64,000 bases of DNA from Bacillus timonensis (GTDB lineage: Bacteria > Bacillota > Bacilli > Bacillales > Bacillaceae_L): NCBI GenBank assembly GCA_020171895.1, contig JAIVAN010000007.1:248001-312000 (forward strand). The letters are read 5' to 3'. Positions 20,502 to 28,724 of the stretch are shown piece after piece. Every line of letters starts with the position of its first letter. The first letter of the stretch is position 1. The position numbers and the translations under genes were made by a program. The notes under the pieces were generated by a model. The model did no database searches and was not told where the DNA came from. It saw only the letters and a list, made by a program, of their open reading frames with translations.

Positions 20502-21530
20502 TTAGATTTGCAAGAAAGAAATTTTTTCTATTTCCTTTATTCGATCTATCGTTTCTATTACATGATTCTTTGATAATTTATACATTTCAACAATTTCTTC
20601 TTCGATTGCTTCAATTCCATGTAATTCGCAACCATAAACGTGAAGTGCACAAGCCCACAGTTCAGCATTGTCGTTTTCAGGATTGAAAGGAAATAGAACA
20701 TATAGATGTCGGATTAAGATTTCTTTCATCACCTCAAACAAAGATGGGTTTTCATGTCCAATCTTATCTTCAAGAATTTTTATTACCTTTTGTATAAAAT
20801 CCCCTTCTGTTAGAGGGCTTAAATCACTAGGGATAACAGTAAGAGTTTGATCAAATTTATTTACTGTTATTTCACTGTTTACTTCGTTTTCTATTAATAG
20901 ATGTAGAATCATTGTTTTTAAAACTGGATGATAATTTTTCCCCTTAAGAAATTCAGCTAACTCAGGAACATATTTTCTTATATTGCGTTCCTTAAGAGAT
21001 TGGATAATGTTCCATTGTTCTTTTATATTGCTTTCATCTTGAAAGAGTTTATCAATATTAATGGTTAGAGAATGAGAATCTTCAAGCTGATTGTCGTAAT
21101 CTTCTTTCCCACCAACGTTGATTTTTGTACTAAATTCTAGCATTTTTTTAAAGCTTTCTTCATAATGTTGTGGGACTGTTCCTTCTTCTATAACAGCTTC
21201 AATCGTTTGTTGAACTTCTTCATACTGACTAAGTTGCAATAAAATGGTGAGATAGATTTCAAGTACATGAAAATAATCTCCTAAATCTTCTTTAAGCATT
21301 TTTTTACAGATTGCTTTAGCCTCTTCTAATTCACCTAATTCAAGTAAACATACGACCAATCCAATTTTAATTTCACTATGCTCTTGATCAAGCTGTTCTG
21401 CTTGTAATAATAAAGAAAGAGCTTGTTTGTAGTTTCGATTTTGGATTTCATTCATTCCTTTGTCTAAAAGTCGATCCTTTAAATTTGGGAATTGAATAAT
21501 GTTTGTGTCTTGATCCTTTTTTTTGGTCAT
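20502..21530 (-). CDS. ysoA: TPR-repeat protein, YsoA-like
   Basis: 342 residues, acidic and helical, soluble. The N-terminal third contains tetratricopeptide-like helices (NRNYKQALSLLLQAEQLDQE, LLELGELEEAKAICKKML). Its place just upstream of tig matches ysoA of B. subtilis. No catalytic motif is seen, so a scaffold or binding role is likely but unknown. AAGGGTGAT lies 8 nt upstream of the ATG. A plausible promoter on the minus strand is TTGTAA (-35), 17 bp, TACACT (-10) in the 140 bp after the small RNA terminator. Confidence 0.85.
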   Translation of the reverse strand: MTKKKDQDTNIIQFPNLKDRLLDKGMNEIQNRNYKQALSLLLQAEQLDQEHSEIKIGLVVCLLELGELEEAKAICKKMLKEDLGDYFHVLEIYLTILLQLSQYEEVQQTIEAVIEEGTVPQHYEESFKKMLEFSTKINVGGKEDYDNQLEDSHSLTINIDKLFQDESNIKEQWNIIQSLKERNIRKYVPELAEFLKGKNYHPVLKTMILHLLIENEVNSEITVNKFDQTLTVIPSDLSPLTEGDFIQKVIKILEDKIGHENPSLFEVMKEILIRHLYVLFPFNPENDNAELWACALHVYGCELHGIEAIEEEIVEMYKLSKNHVIETIDRIKEIEKISFLQI

Positions 21531-21668
21531 CTTTGTTTATCACCCTTACACTCGACTCAGTTTTGATTAAGTGTATCAATGAATGTAGTTGATTACAATA
21601 TACAAGCATATTACTAAAGATTAATAGGAAGATTCTCGTATTTACAGTTTTAGGTTTAGGTCATGAAT

Positions 21669-21787
21669 ATGAAAAAGACGCCTGCAAAGCAGGCGTCTTT
21701 CTTCTCAGTTTGTGGCGATGACCGTATGACCACATTCATACGTTTAGCAAAAGCATATCATCGTCTTACACAAAGCAGCTCATCGCT
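21669..21787 (-). ncRNA. Candidate small structured RNA of about 115 nt
   Basis: No open frame of note fills this segment, but it has a full transcription unit on the minus strand: promoter TTGCAC-17 bp-TATATT with an extended TG (21793-21821), a predicted start near 21786-21787, an outer stem GCGATGA/TCATCGC (21780-21786 with 21715-21721), an inner 7-bp hairpin CGTATGA/TCATACG (21723-21729 with 21736-21742), and a strong terminator ending in U's. It ends about 140 bp before ysoA, so it is either a free-standing sRNA or a terminated leader of ysoA. I do not recognise it as SRP RNA, 6S RNA, tmRNA, T-box or a known riboswitch class. Confidence 0.5.
21674..21700 (-). terminator. Strong terminator of the candidate small RNA
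   Basis: AAAGACGCCTGC (21674-21685) and GCAGGCGTCTTT (21689-21700) form a perfect 12-bp stem with an AAA loop, followed by TTTTTC on the minus strand. Confidence 0.9.
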
Positions 21788-21792
21788 AGATA

Positions 21793-21821
21793 AATATAGC
21801 ATTATTTATTAGAAAGTGCAA
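21793..21821 (-). promoter_or_regulatory. Sigma-A type promoter for the candidate small RNA
   Basis: The minus strand has -35 TTGCAC (21816-21821), a 17-bp spacer ending in TGC, and -10 TATATT (21793-21798), giving an extended -10 promoter. No gene other than the candidate RNA, and possibly ysoA beyond it, lies downstream. Confidence 0.6.
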
Positions 21822-21850
21822 TTAGTATTTTTTTCTTTAGGTTTTGGATT

Positions 21851-22082
21851 AGCTACCCTGAAAATACGACACTGTACAAGGGGCGTTAATCTGCGTTGCA
21901 GGAACCTCGCTTTCCGTGGGGCGCCACTTGAGCCTCCTCGGCTTCGCCTGTGGGGTCTCAAGCCCGGCGCATCTCCCACAGGAGTCTCGGTTCCTTCCAC
22001 TCCGATTAACACGTATGAATTACTTAAAAGTCAACATTCAATAAGCGTAAAAATCAGTTCGCATTTTCATTCTTCATGGTGC
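21851..22082 (+). repeat. Interspersed palindromic repeat, copy D
   Basis: AGCTACCCTGAAAATACGAC, GGGGCGTTAATC, CGCTTTCCGTGGGGCGCC, TTGAGCCTCCTCGGCTTCGC, TGTGGGGTCTCAAGCC, GGAGTCTCGGTTCC, GATTAACACG, GAATTACTTAAAAGTCAAC, CATTCTTCATGGTGC. It is followed by a TGCAAT..ATTGCA dyad and a left-end remnant AAGTCTACCCTACGAAAA (22101-22118), the same junction as between copies A and A'. It lies between the small RNA and the tRNA. Confidence 0.92.
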
Positions 22083-22136
22083 AATACTCACATTGCATGA
22101 AAGTCTACCCTACGAAAACACAACATTACAAAATAA

Positions 22137-22166
22137 AAATACCTACTCAAATTTGAGTAGGTATTT
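22137..22166 (-). terminator. Terminator after tRNA-Arg
   Basis: A 30-bp perfect palindrome (AAATACCTACTCAAA / TTTGAGTAGGTATTT) is followed by TTTATTTTG on the minus strand, just past the tRNA 3' end. Confidence 0.88.
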
Positions 22167-22171
22167 GGTAG

Positions 22172-22245
<74 letters not shown>

Positions 22246-22371
22246 ATAGGATATAAAGTGTGTTTGTCATCAGCGACATTTTTTATTATAGTGGCGTTTT
22301 TAAAAGAAGTCAATAAGTTTTAAAACATTTTTTTAAAAAAGTTTTTTTTTGAAGGAGGAGAAGATCCCCTC

Positions 22372-22878
22372 CTACTGAACAAGTGATAGTGTCGGTAGTT
22401 CCTTACCTTCAAGATCATAGTATCGTACGCTCAAATTATTATTTACTTTTTCTATTATAGCATAAGTTTTTTCTTTTCGCATTTTCGGTAAGAAAATACT
22501 TCCAGGATTAACGAATAAAATGTTATCAATATATTCTGCTCCTGCAATATGTGAATGCCCAAAACAGACGATAGTAGCACCTAGTTCCTCTGCACGATAT
22601 TTAATGTTCATTAATGTCATGTTCACTTGAAACAAATGACCATGAGTGGCAAATACTTTCTCATTTTCAAACGCACATATTAACTCGTTATCATATAAAG
22701 AGTCATAATCACAATTCCCCTTAACCGCGAGAAAGTCTTCCATTTCACTTGAACTTTTTTCTAATTCTGAATCTCCACAATGAATCATGTACTCAACTTC
22801 ATCACGGTGTCGATTTTTAATCCTTGTAAGCTCTTCAGTTAACCCGTGACTATCACTAACGATAAGTATTTTTCTCAT
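22372..22878 (-). CDS. ysnB: YfcE/MJ0936-type metallophosphoesterase, YsnB-like
   Basis: 168 residues. Calcineurin-like phosphoesterase with all metal-binding blocks: ILIVSDSHG, YMIHCGDSE, AVKGNCDYD, VFATHGHLF and CFGHSHIAG. Probably a cytosolic phosphodiesterase; the physiological substrate is unknown. Its start overlaps the ITPase stop by 4 bp, so the two are translationally coupled. Confidence 0.92.
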   Translation of the reverse strand: MRKILIVSDSHGLTEELTRIKNRHRDEVEYMIHCGDSELEKSSSEMEDFLAVKGNCDYDSLYDNELICAFENEKVFATHGHLFQVNMTLMNIKYRAEELGATIVCFGHSHIAGAEYIDNILFVNPGSIFLPKMRKEKTYAIIEKVNNNLSVRYYDLEGKELPTLSLVQ

Positions 22879-23489
22879 ATTTTTCCACCTAAGCTTAAGT
22901 CTAATTTTTTTAGTTCTTCTCCCAGATTGTTTAATGCGTTTGCACGGTGGCTAATCTTATTTTTTTCTTCCTTCGTTAATTGAGCCATTGTCTTTCCAAG
23001 TCTCTCTAAATAGAAAATTGGATCATAGCCAAAACCATTTTCACCTATTGGCCGGTCAATAATTTTCCCTTCACACATTCCTTCTACCAAGATTGTTTTT
23101 TCATTTGGTATAACAAGTGCTAATGCGCATCGGAAACGTGCAGTTCGCTTATCCAGTGGTATTTCTTTTAATTCCTCTAATACTTTTTCTAGATTAGCTT
23201 TATCATTTTTCTCAACACCTGCATATCTAGCTGAAAAAACACCTGGCCTTTCATCCAAAGCATCAACTTCTAGGCCCGAATCATCAGCAATAACTATTTG
23301 ATTCAAAGCTTTAGAAATCGTTTCTGCCTTTAATTGTGCATTTTCTCTAAAAGTTGTTCCTGTTTCTTCCACATCTGGTATATCTGGAAAGTCGTATAAA
23401 CTTTTTACTTGATATCCGTAAGGTGAAAATAACTGTTCAAAATCCTTTACTTTGCCACTGTTTTTTGTAGCGATTAAGATTTCTTTCAA
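22875..23489 (-). CDS. XTP/dITP diphosphatase (RdgB/HAM1 family)
   Basis: 204 residues. It hydrolyses non-canonical purine triphosphates (dITP, XTP) to keep them out of DNA and RNA. Motifs: ILIATKNSGKVKDF, the catalytic IVIADDSGLEVDAL, GVFSARYAG, GFGYDPIFY and ISHRANAL. The start is a TTG at 23489, with GGAGGGAAG just upstream. It follows rph by one base. The order rph-ITPase-ysnB matches B. subtilis ysnA-ysnB. Confidence 0.95.
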   Translation of the reverse strand: MKEILIATKNSGKVKDFEQLFSPYGYQVKSLYDFPDIPDVEETGTTFRENAQLKAETISKALNQIVIADDSGLEVDALDERPGVFSARYAGVEKNDKANLEKVLEELKEIPLDKRTARFRCALALVIPNEKTILVEGMCEGKIIDRPIGENGFGYDPIFYLERLGKTMAQLTKEEKNKISHRANALNNLGEELKKLDLSLGGKI

Positions 23490-23490
23490 C

Positions 23491-24255
23491 TTACTTCCCT
23501 CCTTTTGTTTCTGTTAATTGAATATTTTTTGCTAAGTCTCCAAGTGCATCTTTTTGAATAGAAATTAATTGATTAATACCCGACTCACCAAGATGTAACA
23601 AGTCATTTAATTCATTCTTTGAAAAGGTAGCTTCTTCACCTGTACCTTGAAGCTCAACAAACTTTCCGCTTCCTGTCATAATAATATTCATGTCTACATT
23701 AGCTTTTGAGTCTTCTATGTAATTCAAATCTAAAAGAACACCTAATTCAGGATCAATTCCCACAGATGTAGCAGCTAGGAAATCAGTTATAGGTAACGAA
23801 GGAAGTTTTTTCTCCTCTACTAATTTTCCAAATGCTAATACCATCGCAACAAAAGCTCCTGTAATAGAAGCAGTTCTTGTTCCTCCATCAGCTTGGATCA
23901 CATCACAATCAATCCAAATAGTTCTTTCTCCCATTTTTTCTAAATCGACTACTGATCGTAGTGCTCTACCAATTAAACGTTGAATTTCCATTGTGCGTCC
24001 GGAAATTTTTCCTTTGCTAGATTCTCGAATGTTTCTTTGTTCTGTAGCCCTCGGTAGCATAGAGTATTCTGCAGTAATCCAACCTTTCCCTTGTCCTCTC
24101 ATAAAAGGTGGTACACGTTCTTCTATACTTGCATTACAAATAACTTTCGTTTCACCTACCGTGATAAGTACCGATCCCTCTGGATGCTTTATGTAATTTG
24201 AATCTATTGTTACAGTTCTTAGTTCATCTTTATTACGACCATCTACTCTAATCAT
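23491..24255 (-). CDS. rph: Ribonuclease PH
   Basis: 254 residues. Phosphate-dependent 3'-5' exoribonuclease that trims tRNA 3' ends. Motifs: [75 protein letters not shown]. Start ATG 24255 (MIRVDGR) has AGGAGG 6 nt upstream; the open frame continues upstream to 24309 without support. A weak terminator lies between it and gerM. Confidence 0.96.
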   Translation of the reverse strand: MIRVDGRNKDELRTVTIDSNYIKHPEGSVLITVGETKVICNASIEERVPPFMRGQGKGWITAEYSMLPRATEQRNIRESSKGKISGRTMEIQRLIGRALRSVVDLEKMGERTIWIDCDVIQADGGTRTASITGAFVAMVLAFGKLVEEKKLPSLPITDFLAATSVGIDPELGVLLDLNYIEDSKANVDMNIIMTGSGKFVELQGTGEEATFSKNELNDLLHLGESGINQLISIQKDALGDLAKNIQLTETKGGK

Positions 24256-24291
24256 TTCAAACCTCCTATTTGTTAAAGCGTCACAGTACAA

Positions 24292-24324
24292 AAAGAAGAG
24301 GCGGGCCAATTTGCCAACCTCTTA
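24292..24324 (-). terminator. Terminator after gerM
   Basis: The minus strand has AAGAGG..TGGC / GGCC..CCTCTT followed by CTTTTTG. The stem has internal mismatches, so termination may be partial and leave some read-through into rph. Confidence 0.6.
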
Positions 24325-24358
24325 ACTCTTCTATATATAGTATATCAAAATTTTATCA

Positions 24359-25420
24359 TTAGAAACTACCAGTGTTTACTTTTTCTGGTCTAGTAACCGG
24401 CTCAGTTAATGGCTTACCGTCTTCACTCACAACCTCAGAACTACCGTCAACTGTAATTGAAACACTTTCTACACCTGATTGTTCTGTTAAGGATAGAACT
24501 AAAGAGTTTAGAACATGTTTAGAAATCATTTTTTCATCGAAGCTACCAAAAATTGCTTCGTTAAAATTTAATGTTACCTTTCCATCTACATAAGTTGCAC
24601 CTAAGAGCTTTACATTTGCTTGGAAGTCACTTAATAGGTTTGAAGAATAGCTAGGCCCTTTAATTAATTCATTTACTACAGCAAAAATATTATCTTCCTC
24701 TGAATTTTTAATTCTTCTAGTGATTGGAACGTAATATTCTTTTCCATTATGTTCTGCTAGGAAATATAATGTAACTGGCCTTGAATTCGTAATATCAACA
24801 ACAGTACTATTATCTAAATTGATTCCATCAGCTCGATTTAATCCTTCAGAAACAGGTGTACCATTAACTGGCATTTCATTTAATTCATGTCCATTAATTC
24901 TAATTTGAACATTTTTAATGTTTTCAAATTGCGTTAATGTCCATGTTATTGCTTGTAGAATTTTCATTTCATCTTCAGCCTGATAATTTGCAAATTCTTT
25001 TGAGAAATCGACAATAATCGTATCTTCTTTCATATTAACATCAACTTGCGTATCTTGAGGTAACACAGCTCTAAACCCGTTAGGCAGTAATTCTGCAACT
25101 GGACCACCTTCTACTAAATATTCTAAAACTTGTTTGGCAACGCCATCTGTTTTAGGAAGAGCAACTGTTTGAGGTACAACCAGACCATTGCTGTCAATTA
25201 AGTACAGCTCCCTCATGACAGTATCAGTAGTTGCCTCATCATCTGTATTTGTTGTCGTGTCTTGCCCATTCACTTTCTCTGCATCACCGTTATAAGAAAC
25301 GTCTTGAGGTGGATCAATCTCTTCTACATTTTGTTCTCCATTAAGTAATCCACAGCCTGATAGTAAAATAGCAGATGATAAAACAGAAGCCGCAATTTTT
25401 GATTTCGTTCCTTTGCGCAT
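24359..25420 (-). CDS. gerM: Spore germination/sporulation lipoprotein GerM
   Basis: 353 residues. Lipoprotein signal with lipobox (AILLSGCGLL), an acidic linker, then two GerMN domains at about residues 70-190 and 220-340 (MRELYLIDSNGLVVPQTVALP; TLYFLAEHNGKEYYVPITR). In B. subtilis GerM is made in the mother cell and helps hold the SpoIIIAG-SpoIIQ channel during engulfment; mutants have sporulation and germination defects. A strong AGGAGGG lies upstream of the ATG. It is followed by rph and preceded by racE. Confidence 0.94.
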   Translation of the reverse strand: MRKGTKSKIAASVLSSAILLSGCGLLNGEQNVEEIDPPQDVSYNGDAEKVNGQDTTTNTDDEATTDTVMRELYLIDSNGLVVPQTVALPKTDGVAKQVLEYLVEGGPVAELLPNGFRAVLPQDTQVDVNMKEDTIIVDFSKEFANYQAEDEMKILQAITWTLTQFENIKNVQIRINGHELNEMPVNGTPVSEGLNRADGINLDNSTVVDITNSRPVTLYFLAEHNGKEYYVPITRRIKNSEEDNIFAVVNELIKGPSYSSNLLSDFQANVKLLGATYVDGKVTLNFNEAIFGSFDEKMISKHVLNSLVLSLTEQSGVESVSITVDGSSEVVSEDGKPLTEPVTRPEKVNTGSF

Positions 25421-25527
25421 TCTTTTCCCTCCTAGGTAGTTTGTACTTCTATGTATACGAGCTATTTTAAAAATTAGACCGGTTTTGGAGAGAAATTTTG
25501 GACAAATTATAAATTTAATACAATATC

Positions 25528-25559
25528 AAAAAAAAAGCCTTTCAGCTATGGCTAAAAGG
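25528..25559 (-). terminator. Terminator after racE
   Basis: CCTTTCAGC (25538-25546) pairs with GCTAAAAGG (25551-25559), followed by a nine-T run on the minus strand. Confidence 0.85.
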
Positions 25560-25561
25560 AC

Positions 25562-26356
25562 TTATAGTTTTATTGATTTCACATTTTCTATAGGATGCTC
25601 AAACCAGTTTGACGCTATTTTTTGAAAAATTTCTTTATCTCCTGTAGTTAAGAACAAATGGTCATCTTTTAGACGATCTTTGTTTAATAACCCACTGTAA
25701 TATAAAACCGTACTTACTTCTCGTGCTGTTTCATCCCCAGAGCAAATTAATTTAACACGGTCGCCCATGTAATTTTGAATAGTTTGCCTTAACAGCGGAT
25801 AATGCGTACAACCAAGTATTAGCGTATCTAGTTTACTATCTCTTAGTTGTTCTAGTGAAGAGGCTACTATTTCTTTTGCTTTACTTCCTTCATAATTACC
25901 ACTTTCAACTAATGGAACAAATGCAGGGCAAGCTAAACTCTCAACCGTAATTTGATTATTAATTGATTTAAGAGCTATTTCGTATGCACCGCTATCTATT
26001 GTTCCAACTGTCCCTATAACACCAACATGTTTATTTTCTGTTACCTTCAAAGCTGTCCTTGCACCAGGATATACGACTCCTATTACAGGAATAGATAATT
26101 GTGATTGAATTTCCTCCATCACTAGTGCTGTTGCAGTATTGCATGCAATGACAAGCATTTTAATATCAAAAGACAATAAATAGTTCGTCAATTCCCATGT
26201 GAATTGACGAACCTCATCTTTTGGCCGTGGACCGTATGGACATCTAGCAGTATCTCCTAAGTAAATAATCTTTTCTTTAGGTAATTGGCGCATAATTTCT
26301 TTCGCAACGGTTAACCCGCCTACACCTGAGTCTATAATCCCTATTGGTCTATACAA
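25562..26356 (-). CDS. racE: Glutamate racemase
   Basis: 264 residues. It makes D-glutamate for peptidoglycan. The two catalytic cysteines are visible in [11 protein letters not shown] and [10 protein letters not shown], along with the N-terminal [16 protein letters not shown] and [13 protein letters not shown]. The start is a TTG at 26356 with GAGGCGAT upstream. It lies 9 bp after the MarR gene, an order matching ysmB-racE of B. subtilis. Confidence 0.96.
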   Translation of the reverse strand: MYRPIGIIDSGVGGLTVAKEIMRQLPKEKIIYLGDTARCPYGPRPKDEVRQFTWELTNYLLSFDIKMLVIACNTATALVMEEIQSQLSIPVIGVVYPGARTALKVTENKHVGVIGTVGTIDSGAYEIALKSINNQITVESLACPAFVPLVESGNYEGSKAKEIVASSLEQLRDSKLDTLILGCTHYPLLRQTIQNYMGDRVKLICSGDETAREVSTVLYYSGLLNKDRLKDDHLFLTTGDKEIFQKIASNWFEHPIENVKSIKL

Positions 26357-26365
26357 AAAATCGCC

Positions 26366-26830
26366 TCATTCTGCTTTCATATCTTGATGTAATTTAGACA
26401 AATTTTTATCCAATAATAAAATTTCTTCTTGAGAAAAATTCACTAATACTTCATTTAAGTAGCCTTGTCGTTTTTTAATCACTTCATCGATGATACGCTC
26501 ACCTTCTTCTAATAAGTGAATACGAACAACTCGTCTGTCATTAGGATCTTTTACTCTAAGTACAAGATGATTTTTCTCCATACGATCAACTAAATCAGTT
26601 GTCGTACTACAAGCTAAATACATTTTATTCGATAACTCTCCAATTGTCATGTCACCGTCTTCAAATAACCATTGTAACGCAACAAATTGTGGTGGGGTAA
26701 TGGTATAGTTACTTAAAATTTCTCGTCCTTTTTGCTTAATAATTGCACTAATATAACGTAATGATTTTTCGATATCAGCGACGACCTGTTCTTGATGATT
26801 CGTCGGTACATTCGATTCTTTCACAGTCAT
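26366..26830 (-). CDS. ysmB: MarR-family transcriptional regulator, YsmB-like
   Basis: 154 residues. Winged helix-turn-helix with the MarR core: ITPPQFVALQWLFEDGDMTI, GELSNKMYLACSTTTDLVDR (recognition helix) and the wing KDPNDRRVVRIHLLEEGE. AGGAGG lies 6 nt upstream of the ATG. Ligand and targets are unknown. It forms an operon with racE. Confidence 0.92.
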   Translation of the reverse strand: MTVKESNVPTNHQEQVVADIEKSLRYISAIIKQKGREILSNYTITPPQFVALQWLFEDGDMTIGELSNKMYLACSTTTDLVDRMEKNHLVLRVKDPNDRRVVRIHLLEEGERIIDEVIKKRQGYLNEVLVNFSQEEILLLDKNLSKLHQDMKAE

Positions 26831-26969
26831 CTAATCCCTCCTATTACATTTTTACGTTGTTTTTCTTTATTTTCTACTTTTTTTAGACAAAAAGCAAGAT
26901 GTTTTGTAATGCCACGGGTTAAATGATTGAATATTTCGTAATTTTCAAACGTTACATTTATTAAAATAA

Positions 26970-27002
26970 TAAACCGGCCTCCCTATGAAACAGGGAAGCC
27001 GG
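26970..27002 (-). terminator. Terminator after gerE
   Basis: CCGGCCTCCCT (26974-26984) pairs with AGGGAAGCCGG (26992-27002) with one mismatch, followed by TTTATTATTTT on the minus strand. Confidence 0.88.
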
Positions 27003-27008
27003 AATTAC

Positions 27009-27233
27009 TTAAAGCTCAAGTTCTCCCATTCGAAGGAGCTCCACAACTGCTTGAGATCGCCCCTTAACTCCAAGCTTCTGCATCGCATTCGAAATGTGGT
27101 TCCTAACTGTCTTTTCGCTAATGAATAACTCACCCGCGATTTCCTTTGTTGTCTTATCTTGAACTAAAAGTTCAAATACTTCTCTCTCTCTCTTAGTTAG
27201 TAGTGGCTTTGGTTGAAAATCTTTCTCCTTCAA
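27009..27233 (-). CDS. gerE: Late spore coat transcription regulator GerE
   Basis: 74 residues, a LuxR/NarL-type helix-turn-helix ([39 protein letters not shown]), closely matching B. subtilis GerE over its whole length. GerE acts with sigma-K in the mother cell to switch coat gene expression. The start is a TTG at 27233 with AAGGAGGG 9 nt upstream. The open frame runs on to 27362 and would add 43 residues including a membrane segment, but a sigma-K type promoter lies inside that extension, so I do not include it. Confidence 0.93.
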   Translation of the reverse strand: MKEKDFQPKPLLTKREREVFELLVQDKTTKEIAGELFISEKTVRNHISNAMQKLGVKGRSQAVVELLRMGELEL

Positions 27234-27298
27234 GTATTGTAACCCTCCTTGCTTTAGCCAGAGCTGTTCTTTCCGGATGGGTATATATTTAGTCACAA

Positions 27299-27328
27299 TA
27301 TAGTATGAGAAATAGATTATTGCTGTGA
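27299..27328 (-). promoter_or_regulatory. Candidate sigma-K promoter of gerE
   Basis: The minus strand has CATACTATA (27299-27307), fitting the sigma-K -10 consensus CATANNNTA exactly, with the -35 AC core (GTCACAGC) about 17 bp upstream. It is about 65 bp before the TTG start of gerE, a known sigma-K gene. Confidence 0.6.
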
Positions 27329-27398
27329 CAAAAAAGAAAGATATAGTTAAGAAATACTCCATTTTAATTACTTTTTCGTTTTGAGTTTTATTTAGGAA

Positions 27399-27866
27399 TT
27401 AATTCACTTGAAATTTTTGGTCATTCATTAACAATTCTTTAACCTCTTCGGACCAAGGTGAGCTCTTACCTGTACTTTTAGAAATTTGAACAATTGTACC
27501 TCTTCCACTAAACACAATTTCACCTTCATTTGTTGTCCCCATATAGTGAAGATCGATTGAAGATGAGCCAATATGATTTACCTTCACATAGACCTTTAAA
27601 TGTTGATCAAAAAATACTTGTTTAATAAAATCACACTGAATATTCGCTACAACTGGTATTTCAGTACTTGCTGACAACGTCCACTTTTGCATTAGTCCAA
27701 TCCGTTTAAAAAATTCAATTCTCGCTTCTTCAAAATACACGAATGGAACAGTATTATTTAAATGTCCGAACATGTCAGTCTCAGAGAATCTTACTTTTAC
27801 AGAATGATAAAAATGAAATGACTCTTGCCAACTCTTTATATTTTCTATGTATGGTATATGTGACAT
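27399..27866 (-). CDS. ysmA: 4HBT-fold acyl-CoA thioesterase, YsmA-like
   Basis: 155 residues, a single hot-dog domain of the YbgC/FadM type. The catalytic signature is VRFSETDMFGHLNNTVPFVYFEEAR, with Asp and His in the expected spacing. Probably hydrolyses acyl-CoA; substrate length is unknown. It lies between sdhB and gerE, as ysmA does in B. subtilis. AGGGG lies upstream of the ATG. Confidence 0.88.
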   Translation of the reverse strand: MSHIPYIENIKSWQESFHFYHSVKVRFSETDMFGHLNNTVPFVYFEEARIEFFKRIGLMQKWTLSASTEIPVVANIQCDFIKQVFFDQHLKVYVKVNHIGSSSIDLHYMGTTNEGEIVFSGRGTIVQISKSTGKSSPWSEEVKELLMNDQKFQVN

Positions 27867-27910
27867 AGTTGTGCCCCTTTTTTCTTTTTATTTTACAATA
27901 AAAGCGATAA

Positions 27911-27953
27911 AAAAAATAAAAAAATGCCTTCTCAAAAACATTTGAGAAGGCAT
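27911..27953 (-). terminator. Terminator after sdhB
   Basis: ATGCCTTCTCAAA (27924-27936) pairs perfectly with TTTGAGAAGGCAT (27941-27953), followed by TTTTTATTTTTTT on the minus strand. Confidence 0.92.
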
Positions 27954-27960
27954 ATCGGTT

Positions 27961-28722
27961 TTAAACTTGATCACTTCCAAAGAAACTTCTGAATGATTGA
28001 ATCGTTGTATCTCTGTTAAGAGCAGCAATCGAAGTTGTTAACGGAATACCTTTCGGACATGATTGTACGCAGTTTTGTGAGTTTCCACAGTTTGCAAGCC
28101 CACCATCTCCCATAATCGTCTCTAAACGCTCTGCTTTATTCATAGCACCCGTTGGATGAGCGTTGAATAAACGAACTTGAGATAATGGAGCAGGTCCGAT
28201 AAAATCTGATTTACTGTTAACGTTAGGACAAGCCTCTAAACAAACACCACAAGTCATACATTTTGATAACTCGTATGCCCATTGACGCTTTGTTTCAGGC
28301 ATTCTCGGTCCAGGTCCTAAATCGTAAGTACCATCAATTGGAATCCAAGCTTTAACCTTCTTTAATGAGTCAAACATTCTTTTACGATCGACCTGTAAAT
28401 CACGTACAACCGGGAAAGTTCTCATTGGTTGTAAGCGAATAGGCTGTTCTAATTGATCAACTAACGCCGTACAAGATTGACGAGGTTTTCCGTTGATAAT
28501 CATTGAGCATGCTCCACAAACTTCCTCAAGACAGTTCATATCCCATGAAATAGGTGCAACAGTATTTCCGTTAATATCAACTGGATTTCTACGAATCTCC
28601 ATTAATGCAGAAATAACATTCATATTTGGTCGATATGGCACATCAAATTTTTCTTCATAAGGGGCTGTTTCTGGACTATCTTGACGAGTAATAACAAAAC
28701 GTACTACTTTATTTTCACTCAT
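27961..28722 (-). CDS. sdhB: Succinate dehydrogenase iron-sulfur subunit
   Basis: 253 residues. Carries electrons from SdhA to the membrane anchor. The [2Fe-2S] ligands lie in CLEEVCGACSMI with a later Cys, the [4Fe-4S] motif is CMTCGVCLEACP, and the third cluster is formed by CGNSQNCVQSCPKGIP and a nearby Cys. The ATG has AGGGGGAT upstream. It lies 2 bp after sdhA. Confidence 0.97.
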   Translation of the reverse strand: MSENKVVRFVITRQDSPETAPYEEKFDVPYRPNMNVISALMEIRRNPVDINGNTVAPISWDMNCLEEVCGACSMIINGKPRQSCTALVDQLEQPIRLQPMRTFPVVRDLQVDRKRMFDSLKKVKAWIPIDGTYDLGPGPRMPETKRQWAYELSKCMTCGVCLEACPNVNSKSDFIGPAPLSQVRLFNAHPTGAMNKAERLETIMGDGGLANCGNSQNCVQSCPKGIPLTTSIAALNRDTTIQSFRSFFGSDQV

Positions 28723-28724
28723 TG

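Noticed and set aside
21701-21800. Short peptides in the candidate small RNA (for example an ATG near 21740 on minus)
   Set aside because: No ribosome binding sites and frames run through the terminator hairpin.
27234-27362. N-terminal extension of gerE with a membrane helix
   Set aside because: A sigma-K promoter and strong ribosome binding site lie inside it; GerE family length is 74 residues.
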